Positions 25,030-32,300 of a DNA stretch of 35,707 nucleotides are shown piece by piece. Both the position numbers and the translations under genes were made by a program. The notes below the pieces were generated by a model. It was not told the DNA's origin. It did not search any database and worked only from the letters and a program-made list of their open reading frames with translations. Source of the stretch: Giesbergeria sp. (GTDB lineage Bacteria; Pseudomonadota; Gammaproteobacteria; Burkholderiales; Burkholderiaceae_C). Position 1 is the first letter of the stretch; every line of letters starts with the position of its first letter. The stretch is from NCBI GenBank assembly GCA_023150295.1, contig JAKLLE010000037.1, positions 1 to 35,707 on the forward strand, read 5' to 3'.

Positions 25030-27108
25030 ATGTACGCATTGTTTGAAGAAGCCGGCAAGTTCCTGGCTGGCCGCATCCTGTCCGAAGCCGAAACCTCGGC
25101 GCAGATCGAGCTCGATTCGGGCAAACGGGTCAAGGCCAAGGGGGCCCACATCCTGCTCAAGTTCGAGAAACCCGCCCCTGCCGAGCTGATGGCCCAGGCC
25201 CAGGCCGTGGCCGCCACCATCGAGCTGCCCCTGGCCTGGGAGTTCGCCCCCGAGGACGAATTCGGCTTTGCCGACCTGGCGCGCGACTATTTCTCGACCA
25301 ACGCCACGCTGGCCGAGCAGGCCGGTGCGCTGTTCGCCCTTTTCGATGCGCCGCACTACTTCCGCCGCGCTGGCAAGGGCCGCTTCAAGAAGGCCCCGGC
25401 CGAAATCCTGCAGCAGGCGCTGGCTGCCATCGAGAAGAAAAAGCTGGTGCTGCAGCAGATCGAGGAATGGGCAGGCCAGCTGGGCCGGGGTGAATGCCCG
25501 CAGCCCATCCGCGACCAGCTCTACAAAATCCTGTTCCGCCCCGACAAGAACGCACCCGAATACAAGGCCGTGGTGGAAGCCAGCCGCGCCACGCACACCG
25601 CGCCGCTGGACCTGCTGCAAAAGGCAGGTGCCATCGATTCGAGCTACCAGTTCCACTGGAAGCGCTTTTTGTTCGACTACTTCCCCAAGGGCACGGGCTT
25701 TCCGGCCATCACCGCACCCCAGCCGCCCGCAGACCTGCCGCTGGCCCCCGTGCAGGCCTATTCGATCGACGACTCGCAGACCACCGAGATCGACGACGCG
25801 CTCTCGGTGCAGGGCCTGGGCACGGGCACCGTGGTGCTGGGCATCCACATTGCTGCACCGGGCCTGGCCATCCAGCCCGGCAGCGAGCTGGACAAACTGG
25901 GCCGCACGCGCCTGTCCACCGTGTACATGCCGGGCTACAAAATCACCATGCTGCCCGACCCGGTGGTGCAGATCTACACGCTGGATGCAGGCCGCGCCAA
26001 CCCGGCCGTGTCGCTGTACGTGACCATCGACGAAGCCACCCTGGAGATCACCGCCACCGAAACACGCCTGGAGCGCGTGCCCGTGGCCGTGAACCTGCGC
26101 CACGACCAGATCGACCACATCGTCACCGAGGCCTGGCTAGAGGACGCAGCAATTCAGCATGAAAACACGCCACAGGCCTTGCTGGACTTGCGCGAGCAGC
26201 TATCATTTTTATACCGCCTGGCACTCCAGCTCAAGGCCGGGCGTGAGCAGGTGCGCGGCAAGCCCGAGACCTTCAACCGGCCCGACTACACCTTCCGCCT
26301 GCAAGGCAACGACGGCGCCGAGCCGCAGGGCACGGAGCAGGTCTCCATAGGCACGCGCAAGCGCGGCGCGCCGCTGGACCTGATCGTGGCCGAGGCCGCC
26401 ATCGTGGCCAACAGCACCTGGGGCAACCTGCTGGCAGAGCACGGCGTGCCGGGCATCTACCGCAGCCAGGCCAGCCTGGCGCCCGGCGTGAAGGTGCGCA
26501 TGGGCACCAAGGCGCTGCCGCACGCGGGCATTGGCGTCAAGAGCTATGCCTGGGCCACCTCGCCGCTGCGCCGCTATGTCGATCTGGTGAACCAGTGGCA
26601 GATCATTGCCTGCGCGCGCCACGGCAAGACGGCAGCGCTGGCCGCGCCCTTCAAGCCCAAGGACGCCGACCTGTTCTCCATCATCAGCAGTTTCGACACC
26701 GCCTACAGCGCCTACAACGGCTACCAGGCGGGCATGGAGCGCTTCTGGACGCTCAAGTACCTGGAGCAGAACGGCATCACCGAGATCGAGGCCACCGTCT
26801 TCAAGGAAGGCCCGGGCGGCAGCTTTCTGGTGCGTGCCGATGCGCTGCCGCTGGTCTTCCCGGTGCTGGGCGCACAAAACCTGCCGCGCGGTGCCCGCGT
26901 GCGCGTGCGCCTGGGCACGGTGGACGAAATCGCACTGGACGTGCACGGCACCCTGGTCGAGCGCCTGGACAACCCCGCAGACCCCAGCGACGACGGCCCG
27001 ATGGACGATGCCGAGGACGACGACACGGTGCAGGCCGGCCCCATCGCCATTGCGGTGGACGTCAACGAGCCCGAGGCGGGCGCGAGCGTTGATAATCCCT
27101 CCCCGTGA
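25030..27108 (+). CDS. RNase II-family 3'-5' exoribonuclease
   Basis: A 692-residue RNB-domain exonuclease that degrades single-stranded RNA processively. The catalytic cluster is intact in YSIDDSQTTEIDDALSV (about residue 240), and the RNB end signature ATSPLRRYVDLVNQWQI is present. The N-terminus lacks a clear pair of cold-shock domains, and the C-terminus ends in an acidic tail after the S1-like region. Residues 378-396 are encoded by copy C of the 55-bp dispersed repeat. The start MYALFEEAGKFLAG at 25030 was chosen over a longer frame. The next gene starts at an overlapping GTGA. Confidence 0.9.
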   Translation: MYALFEEAGKFLAGRILSEAETSAQIELDSGKRVKAKGAHILLKFEKPAPAELMAQAQAVAATIELPLAWEFAPEDEFGFADLARDYFSTNATLAEQAGALFALFDAPHYFRRAGKGRFKKAPAEILQQALAAIEKKKLVLQQIEEWAGQLGRGECPQPIRDQLYKILFRPDKNAPEYKAVVEASRATHTAPLDLLQKAGAIDSSYQFHWKRFLFDYFPKGTGFPAITAPQPPADLPLAPVQAYSIDDSQTTEIDDALSVQGLGTGTVVLGIHIAAPGLAIQPGSELDKLGRTRLSTVYMPGYKITMLPDPVVQIYTLDAGRANPAVSLYVTIDEATLEITATETRLERVPVAVNLRHDQIDHIVTEAWLEDAAIQHENTPQALLDLREQLSFLYRLALQLKAGREQVRGKPETFNRPDYTFRLQGNDGAEPQGTEQVSIGTRKRGAPLDLIVAEAAIVANSTWGNLLAEHGVPGIYRSQASLAPGVKVRMGTKALPHAGIGVKSYAWATSPLRRYVDLVNQWQIIACARHGKTAALAAPFKPKDADLFSIISSFDTAYSAYNGYQAGMERFWTLKYLEQNGITEIEATVFKEGPGGSFLVRADALPLVFPVLGAQNLPRGARVRVRLGTVDEIALDVHGTLVERLDNPADPSDDGPMDDAEDDDTVQAGPIAIAVDVNEPEAGASVDNPSP
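26161..26215 (-). repeat. 55-bp dispersed repeat, copy C, inside the RNase gene
   Basis: Read on the minus strand it is co-linear with copies A, B, D and E: GGTAT-7 nt-ATAGC, then CTGCTCGCGCAAG and GTGTTTTC at the end. Stem 1 is slightly degraded (GGTAT for GCTAT) and stem 2 is mostly lost. It is exactly in frame with the RNase and contributes residues 378-396 with no stop. Confidence 0.7.
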
Positions 27109-27968
27109 AACCGCTGACTTCCTTTCTTTCCCAATGGAGCACGCTGCAGTTGACGCTGGGCGTGTCGGTGGCGCTGCATGCAGCCGTGCTCTCGGTGCGC
27201 TTTGTCGACCCTGCGGGGTTTGACCGCATGTTCCAGGACACGCCGCTGGAGGTCATCCTGGTCAACGCCAAGTCCAGCGAAAAGCCCGACAAGGCCCAGG
27301 CCATTGCCCAGTTTGCGCTGGCCGGTGGGGGCGACGCGGACAAGGGCCGCGCCACCAGCCCGCTGCCCTACTCGGCACTGACCGCCGTGGGCGACGATTT
27401 CGAGGATGCCCAGCGCAAGATGGACGCGCTGCAGGAGCAGCAGACCCAGTTGCTGGCCCAACTGCGCAAGGACATTGCAGCGCTGCCCGTGCCCGACCCG
27501 CGCAAACCGGCGCAGAACGCGCAGGAGGCGGCCGAGCAGGAACGCCGCCGCCAGCTCATCAAGATGCTGGCCGAGATCGAAAAGCGCATCAACGAAGAAA
27601 ACTCCCGCCCCAAGAAGCGCTACATCAGCCCTGCCACGCGCGAGGAGGTGTACGCCGTCTACTACGACCAGCTTCGCCGCAAGGTCGAGGACAAGGGCAC
27701 GATCAACTTCCCCGAATACGGCGGCAAGAAGCTCTACGGCGAGCTGGTCATGATCCTCACCGTCAACCACGACGGGCGCGTGCTGGGCACCGAAATCGTG
27801 CAGGGCTCGGGCAACACGCGCCTGGACCGCCAGGCGCAGGCCATTGCCGTGGGCGCCGGGCCGTTCGGCAGCTTCAACCCCGACATGCGCCAGAAGGCGG
27901 ACCAGATCGCCGTCGTCTCGCGCTTCAAGTTCACCCGCGACCAAACGCTGGAAACCTCCGTCCGATGA
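27105..27968 (+). CDS. TonB-family energy-transducer-like protein
   Basis: A 287-residue protein with one N-terminal membrane helix (LQLTLGVSVALHAAVLSV) and a long charged helix-rich middle that may be coiled coil (about 95-165). The C-terminal TonB-like domain (about 195-287) contains YYDQLRRKVEDKG and LYGELVMILTVNHDGRV. TonB proteins carry proton-motive energy to outer-membrane receptors, but this one lacks the usual Pro-rich spacer and has no exbB/exbD beside it, so another envelope role is possible. It starts at a GTG overlapping the RNase stop (GTGA), and its stop overlaps aroE (ATGA). Confidence 0.8.
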   Translation: MKPLTSFLSQWSTLQLTLGVSVALHAAVLSVRFVDPAGFDRMFQDTPLEVILVNAKSSEKPDKAQAIAQFALAGGGDADKGRATSPLPYSALTAVGDDFEDAQRKMDALQEQQTQLLAQLRKDIAALPVPDPRKPAQNAQEAAEQERRRQLIKMLAEIEKRINEENSRPKKRYISPATREEVYAVYYDQLRRKVEDKGTINFPEYGGKKLYGELVMILTVNHDGRVLGTEIVQGSGNTRLDRQAQAIAVGAGPFGSFNPDMRQKADQIAVVSRFKFTRDQTLETSVR

Positions 27969-28819
27969 CCCGCCCCGCCGACCTGTACTGCGTCATGGGC
28001 AACCCGGTGGAGCACAGCCGCTCGCCGTGGATCCACGCCCGCTTCGCCGAACTCACGGGCCAGGCCCTGGTGTACGAACGCCGCCTGGTGCCGCTGGACG
28101 GCTTTGCCCAGGCGCTGCGCGACTTCGCCGCCGCGGGCGGGCGCGGCTGCAACATCACCGTGCCCTTCAAGCTGGAGGCCGCGCAGGCCGCCAGCGTGCG
28201 CAGCGAGCGCGTGCAGCTGGCGGGCGCGGCCAACACGCTGAGATTCATCGACGGCGCCCTCCATGCCGACAACACCGACGGCCTGGGTCTGGTGGCCGAC
28301 ATCGAACAAGGCGCTGGCTTCTCCCTGGCCGGGCGCGACGTTCTGCTGGTGGGCGCGGGCGGCGCCGCCGCAGGCGCCCTGGGCCCGCTGCTGGCCGCAG
28401 GCCCGCGCCGCGTGGTGGTGGCCAACCGCACCCTGGAGCGTGCCCAGGCGCTGGTGCAGGCCCATGCCGCACTCGCAGCGCTACAAAAAACAGAGCTACT
28501 CGCGCAATCCCCACAAGCGCTGGAGCACGATTTTGACCTCATCATCAACGCCAGCGCCAGCAGCCTGGCAGGTGCCGACGTGCCCGTGCCCGCGCGCGTG
28601 CTGCGCCCCGGCAGCCTGGCCTACGACATGATGTACGGCCCCGCCGCCGAGGGCTTCCTCCACTGGGCCCGCCAGCACGGCGCGACGCCGCGCGACGGCC
28701 TGGGCATGCTGGTGGAGCAGGCGGCCGAGGCCTTCCACATCTGGCGTGGCCTGCGCCCGCCCAGCGGCCAGGTGCTGGCCGAGCTGCGCGCGCTGATGGC
28801 CGCACCCACCGCGCACTGA
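27965..28819 (+). CDS. aroE: shikimate dehydrogenase
   Basis: A 284-residue NADP-dependent enzyme that reduces 3-dehydroshikimate to shikimate. Shikimate-binding residues are present (GNPVEHSRSP, NITVPFK, NTDGLGL). The Rossmann loop GAGGAAAGAL and the NADP-specific NRT follow, then DLIINAS and the C-terminal GLGMLVEQAAEAF. Residues about 172-190, between NRT and DLIINAS, are encoded by copy D of the dispersed repeat, yet the overall length remains normal. It overlaps the TonB-like gene by 4 bp (ATGA). aroG, the pathway's first gene, is at 17011. Confidence 0.95.
   Translation: MTRPADLYCVMGNPVEHSRSPWIHARFAELTGQALVYERRLVPLDGFAQALRDFAAAGGRGCNITVPFKLEAAQAASVRSERVQLAGAANTLRFIDGALHADNTDGLGLVADIEQGAGFSLAGRDVLLVGAGGAAAGALGPLLAAGPRRVVVANRTLERAQALVQAHAALAALQKTELLAQSPQALEHDFDLIINASASSLAGADVPVPARVLRPGSLAYDMMYGPAAEGFLHWARQHGATPRDGLGMLVEQAAEAFHIWRGLRPPSGQVLAELRALMAAPTAH
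28480..28534 (+). repeat. 55-bp dispersed repeat, copy D, inside aroE
   Basis: GCTAC-7 nt-AGAGC matches stem 1 with two changes. GCGC-11 nt-GCGC preserves stem 2, and the end reads CGATTTT, all without gaps relative to the other copies. It is in frame with aroE and free of stops, contributing residues about 172-190. Confidence 0.75.
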
Positions 28820-28840
28820 GAGACCGAGAGTCTTTCCTCC

Positions 28841-29575
28841 ATGAAAGCCCTGCTGCGCTGGATCGGCCTCGTCGCGTGTGCGGTGCTGGCGCTGGAGCTG
28901 TTCTTCGTGCTGCGCATCGCCGCCATGGCGGCAGTCAACCCCGAATCCACCACCTTCCAGCGCTCCGAGGCCTGGGCGCAGATCGCCAGCGGCGGCCCGC
29001 TGCGCTGGCGCCAGCAGTGGGTGCCTTATGCGCAGATCAGCGGCCACCTCAAGCGCGCCGTGATCGCCTCGGAGGACGACGGCTTCGTCAACCACGAGGG
29101 CGTGGACTGGAACGCCATCGAAAAAGCCTGGGAACGCAACGCCAAGGCCGAGGCACAAACCGCCAAGGCCCAGGCCCGCGCGCCCGACAAGCCGGTGCGC
29201 GCGCCCAAGATCCGCGGCGGCTCCACCATCACCCAGCAGCTGGCCAAGAACCTGCTGCTCTCGGGCGAGCGCACCCTGGTGCGCAAGGGCCAGGAATTTT
29301 TGCTCACGCTGGCGCTGGAGCAGTTCCTGACCAAGGAGCGCATCCTGGAGATTTACCTCAACAACGTGGAATGGGGCAACGGGGTCTTCGGCGCCGAGGC
29401 CGCCGCGCGCCACTACTACCGCAAGAGCGCCGCCGACCTCGCCCCGCACGAGGCCGCGCGCCTGGCCGTCATGCTGCCCGCGCCCAAGCGCTTCGAAAAA
29501 ACACCGAACTCAGCCTACCTCAGCGGGCGCACGCGCACCATCCTGGCGCGCATGGGCGCAGCGGAGCTGCCCTGA
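28841..29575 (+). CDS. mtgA: monofunctional biosynthetic peptidoglycan transglycosylase
   Basis: A 244-residue GT51 glycosyltransferase that polymerises lipid II without a transpeptidase domain. It has one N-terminal membrane anchor (VACAVLALELFFVLRI). The catalytic Glu lies in VIASEDDGFVNHEGVD. The GT51 motifs RGGSTITQQLAKNLLL and LEIYLNNVEWGNGVFGAEAAA are intact. An Ala/Lys-rich insertion (about 102-123) separates the first two motifs. The start at 28841 lies 21 bp after aroE, in the same run. Confidence 0.95.
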   Translation: MKALLRWIGLVACAVLALELFFVLRIAAMAAVNPESTTFQRSEAWAQIASGGPLRWRQQWVPYAQISGHLKRAVIASEDDGFVNHEGVDWNAIEKAWERNAKAEAQTAKAQARAPDKPVRAPKIRGGSTITQQLAKNLLLSGERTLVRKGQEFLLTLALEQFLTKERILEIYLNNVEWGNGVFGAEAAARHYYRKSAADLAPHEAARLAVMLPAPKRFEKTPNSAYLSGRTRTILARMGAAELP

Positions 29576-29591
29576 GCCCAGCCCACCGGCC

Positions 29592-30083
29592 ATGCACCAC
29601 CCCACATCGCAAACACCCCTGCGCATTCTCATGGTGTGCATGGGCAACATCTGCCGCAGCCCCACGGCCCACGGCGTGCTCGAGAAAATGGTGGCCGATG
29701 CAGGCCTGGCATCGCACATCACGGTCGATTCGGCTGGAACGCACAGCTACCACGTGGGCGAGCCGCCCGACGAACGCGCCCAGCAACACGCTGCACTGCG
29801 CGGCTACGACCTCTCGGCCCAGCTCGCACGCCGCCTCGTGGCCCGTGATTTCGACACCTTCCACCTGGTGCTGGTGATGGATGCCGCCAACGAAACCCAC
29901 GCCCGCCCGCTGTGCCCACCCGGACAACACCACCGCCTGCGCCGCCTGACCGACTACTGCACCACCCTGCAGGTCAGCGAGGTGCCCGATCCGTACTACG
30001 GCGGCGCGGCAGGCTTCGAGCAGGTGCTGGACATCGTGGAAGATGCCTGCCGCGGGCTGCTGGCGACGCTGGCGCCCCGTTAG
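29592..30083 (+). CDS. low-molecular-weight protein tyrosine phosphatase
   Basis: A 163-residue cysteine phosphatase of the LMW-PTP/arsenate-reductase-like fold. The phosphate loop VCMGNICRSP has the nucleophile Cys16 and Arg22 in the CX5RS motif, and the general acid Asp lies in PDPYYGG. It should dephosphorylate tyrosine or low-molecular-weight targets in the cytoplasm. The start at 29592 is 16 bp after mtgA. No tyrosine kinase or capsule operon is adjacent, so it is probably not the Wzb type. Confidence 0.92.
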   Translation: MHHPTSQTPLRILMVCMGNICRSPTAHGVLEKMVADAGLASHITVDSAGTHSYHVGEPPDERAQQHAALRGYDLSAQLARRLVARDFDTFHLVLVMDAANETHARPLCPPGQHHRLRRLTDYCTTLQVSEVPDPYYGGAAGFEQVLDIVEDACRGLLATLAPR

Positions 30084-30090
30084 GGCCTGT

Positions 30091-30177
30091 TCACTGAGCT
30101 TCCTCGCCAACCTCTTTGAGGGTGCTCTTTCCGGAGCCATTGGGCCCCGCAAACATGCGCATGCGCGGCGTGGCCAC
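30091..30177 (-). pseudogene. truncated zeta-toxin-like gene, P-loop remnant only
   Basis: From a GTG at 30177 the frame reads MRMFAGPNGSGKSTLKEV and stops after 28 residues. GPNGSGKST is the Walker A motif of zeta/AAA-type toxins, which phosphorylate UDP-sugars or other small substrates. The remaining 200 or so residues of the family are missing. It starts 3 bp after the stop of the small gene at 30180, the usual order of this pair. The frame is closed by TGA at 30091-30093, beyond which the phosphatase gene begins, so the truncation is a deletion. Confidence 0.7.
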
Positions 30178-30179
30178 CT

Positions 30180-30413
30180 TCAACTGCGGGCGCGCCGCTT
30201 GCTGCCTGCAGGTACGGTGATAGGCTCGGGCAAGGCCTTGAGCACGCGGTGGCTCCCATCGGGGTGGGACTCGACCAACTGGCCGTCCAACACCTCCAGC
30301 ACATAACTGCCATGGGCCATGGCGCGGACGTAGGCCTGCTTGAAGGCGCCACTGGCCAGATCTGGAATACGCTTTTCCAGCGCATCCATGGCTTGTTCGC
30401 TCAATCCATTCAT
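30180..30413 (-). CDS. small protein paired with zeta-like toxin (putative antitoxin)
   Basis: A 77-residue protein, MNGLSEQAMDALEKRIPDL at its start, with an HSYVLEVLDG-type core and a basic C-terminus (SKRRARS). I recall this type of small gene directly before zeta-type ATPase genes in Burkholderiales, where it is taken as an antitoxin or accessory factor; no function is proven. A GGAG Shine-Dalgarno lies 7 nt before the ATG. The toxin downstream is a remnant, so the locus is a decaying module in which the partner is still intact. Confidence 0.7.
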   Translation of the reverse strand: MNGLSEQAMDALEKRIPDLASGAFKQAYVRAMAHGSYVLEVLDGQLVESHPDGSHRVLKALPEPITVPAGSKRRARS

Positions 30414-30507
30414 TGCAAGCTCCACAGCAACAGAGGTATCAGTCAAGTTTACTGCAGCCCCCCGGTGGCATGCCAACAACAGGCCCATTGCCCCCTATCA
30501 TCCCCCC

Positions 30508-31239
30508 ATGCTTGCCAAGTTGATGGGTTTCTTCCTGCTGGGCCTGGTGCGCGTGCTCACCGGCTCGCAGGCGCGCTGGTATGGCTGCCCGCCCAAGGCG
30601 GAGCAGCGCATCTACTTCGCCAACCACCAGAGCCATGCCGACCTGGTGATGATCTGGGCCGCGCTGCCCGAGGAACTGCGCAGCATCACCCGGCCCATCG
30701 CTGCGCGCGACTACTGGACGAAGACCCCCTTCCGGCAATGGATCACCAGCGCGGTGTTCAACGCCATTTACGTGGAGCGCCAGGCGGCCACGCCGCCCAC
30801 GGCCCCGGCCAGCCCGGCGGTGGACGCGGGCGGCGCCCCGCCCGGCGGGCCAGACCCGGCGCCCGAGGCACCGCCTCCCCCCAGCCCCGAGGCCCTGCGC
30901 GCCGCGCTGCCCGAGGGCGACCCGCTGGCACCGCTGGTGCGCGCGCTGGAAAGCGGCGACTCGATCATCATCTTCCCCGAGGGCACGCGCGGCCATGGCG
31001 ATGACCCGCAGCCCTTCAAGTCGGGCCTGTTCCGGCTGGCGCAGATGTTCCCCCAGGTGGTGCTGGTGCCGGCCTGGATCAACAACGTACAGCGCGTCAT
31101 CCCCAAGGGCGAGGTGGTGCCCGTGCCCATCCTGTGCTCGGTGACCTTCGGTGCGCCCATCCAACTGGAGCCCGGCGAGGAACGCCGCCCTTTCCTCGAC
31201 CGCGCGCGCCGCGCCGTCATGGCCTTGAGGGAGGTGTGA
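30508..31239 (+). CDS. plsC: 1-acyl-sn-glycerol-3-phosphate acyltransferase
   Basis: A 243-residue acyltransferase that makes phosphatidic acid from lysophosphatidate at the inner membrane. An N-terminal hydrophobic segment is followed by the catalytic HX4D motif in ANHQSHADLV, and FPEGTRG forms the second substrate block. Between them lies a roughly 45-residue Pro/Ala/Gly-rich insertion (about 91-135, APPGGPDPAPEAPPPP) that most family members lack. The ATG at 30508 is the first in frame with the conserved domain. The cdsA-like gene follows 4 bp after its stop, so the two successive steps of phospholipid synthesis are encoded together. Confidence 0.9.
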   Translation: MLAKLMGFFLLGLVRVLTGSQARWYGCPPKAEQRIYFANHQSHADLVMIWAALPEELRSITRPIAARDYWTKTPFRQWITSAVFNAIYVERQAATPPTAPASPAVDAGGAPPGGPDPAPEAPPPPSPEALRAALPEGDPLAPLVRALESGDSIIIFPEGTRGHGDDPQPFKSGLFRLAQMFPQVVLVPAWINNVQRVIPKGEVVPVPILCSVTFGAPIQLEPGEERRPFLDRARRAVMALREV

Positions 31240-31243
31240 CGCG

Positions 31244-32242
31244 ATGAATTCCTTTCTGCGCAGCCTCTCCACCACGCAGCAGATCGGTGCGCTGTTCCTG
31301 GTGGTCTTTGGTGTGCTCTCGCTCGTCACCATCTGGGCTTTTGTGCGCGGCCTGCGCGAAACGCCTGCGGGGGATGCCGACGCCGCCGCCGCACGCAAGG
31401 CCAAGGGGCGGCGCCTGCGCGGGCTTTTGCAGACTTCCTGGGCCATGGCCACGGTGTTCTGGGTCGGCTGGGTGCTGGGCGACACGGCAGCCACGGTATT
31501 GTTCGCGCTGGTGGCGTTTTTTGCGCTGCGCGAGTTCATCACGCTCTCGCCCACGCGGCGCGGCGACCACCGCAGCCTGGTGCTGGCCTTCTTCGTGGTG
31601 CTGCCGCTGCAGTTCGTGCTGGTGGGCACGCGGCACTTTGACCTGTTCACGGTGTTCATCCCGGTTTATGTGTTCCTGGCACTGCCCGTGGTGAGCGCGC
31701 TGGCCAACGACCCGCAGCGCTTTCTGGAGCGCAGCGCCAAGCTGCAGTGGGGCATCATGGTCTGCGTGTACGGCATGAGCCATGTGCCCGCGCTGCTGCT
31801 GCTGGACTTTCCGGGACAGGAGCCGGGCCGGGGCGCCTTCCTGGTGTTCTACTTGGTGCTGGCGGTGCAAACCTGCATGGTGGTGCAGCACCTGCTGGGG
31901 CGGCGCTTTCCGCACCAGCCCGTGGCGCCCGCGGTGAGCCAGAGCTTCCAGTGGGCGAGCTGGCTGGCCGGTGTGGCCGTGGGTGGGCTGGTGGGCGGGC
32001 TGCTGTCGTTCATCACCCCGTTCAAGCCGGGGCAGGCGCTGGGCATGGCACTGCTGGCCTGCACGGCGGGCAGTCTGGGGCATCTGGTGATGAAGGCGCT
32101 CAAGCGCGACCGGGGCGTGACCAGCTGGGGCATGCAGGGCCAGTCGGTCACCGGCGCGGGCGGCCTGCTCGACCGCGTGGATGCGCTGTGCTTCGCCGCA
32201 CCGGTGTTCTTCCATTCGGTGCGCTGGTATTTTGGTTTATGA
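31244..32242 (+). CDS. phosphatidate cytidylyltransferase (CdsA-like)
   Basis: A 332-residue polytopic protein with about seven or eight membrane helices. The C-terminal segment HLVMKALKRDRGVTSWGM..GGLLDRVDAL corresponds to the CdsA signature (SxxKRxxKxKDxGxxxPGHGGxxDRxDS) and retains the KR, D and DR.D residues. It converts phosphatidic acid and CTP to CDP-diacylglycerol. Being coupled to plsC, it resembles paralogous plsC-cdsA pairs, so it may be a second rather than the only copy. The whole gap to ruvC is filled by dispersed-repeat copy E. Confidence 0.85.
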   Translation: MNSFLRSLSTTQQIGALFLVVFGVLSLVTIWAFVRGLRETPAGDADAAAARKAKGRRLRGLLQTSWAMATVFWVGWVLGDTAATVLFALVAFFALREFITLSPTRRGDHRSLVLAFFVVLPLQFVLVGTRHFDLFTVFIPVYVFLALPVVSALANDPQRFLERSAKLQWGIMVCVYGMSHVPALLLLDFPGQEPGRGAFLVFYLVLAVQTCMVVQHLLGRRFPHQPVAPAVSQSFQWASWLAGVAVGGLVGGLLSFITPFKPGQALGMALLACTAGSLGHLVMKALKRDRGVTSWGMQGQSVTGAGGLLDRVDALCFAAPVFFHSVRWYFGL

Positions 32243-32243
32243 A

Positions 32244-32298
32244 TGAATTGGCCTCCAGCGCTTATCCACAAAGCGCCAGCAGCTATCAAAACAATAGC
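32244..32298 (-). repeat. 55-bp dispersed repeat, copy E, filling the cdsA-ruvC gap
   Basis: Read on the minus strand it has the most regular structure: GCTAT-7 nt-ATAGC, then GCGCTT-7 nt-AAGCGC, ending in GGCCAATTC. It begins 1 bp after the cdsA-like stop and ends 2 bp before the ruvC ATG. The ruvC ribosome-binding region is therefore made of repeat sequence and has no evident Shine-Dalgarno. Confidence 0.9.
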
Positions 32299-32300
32299 AA

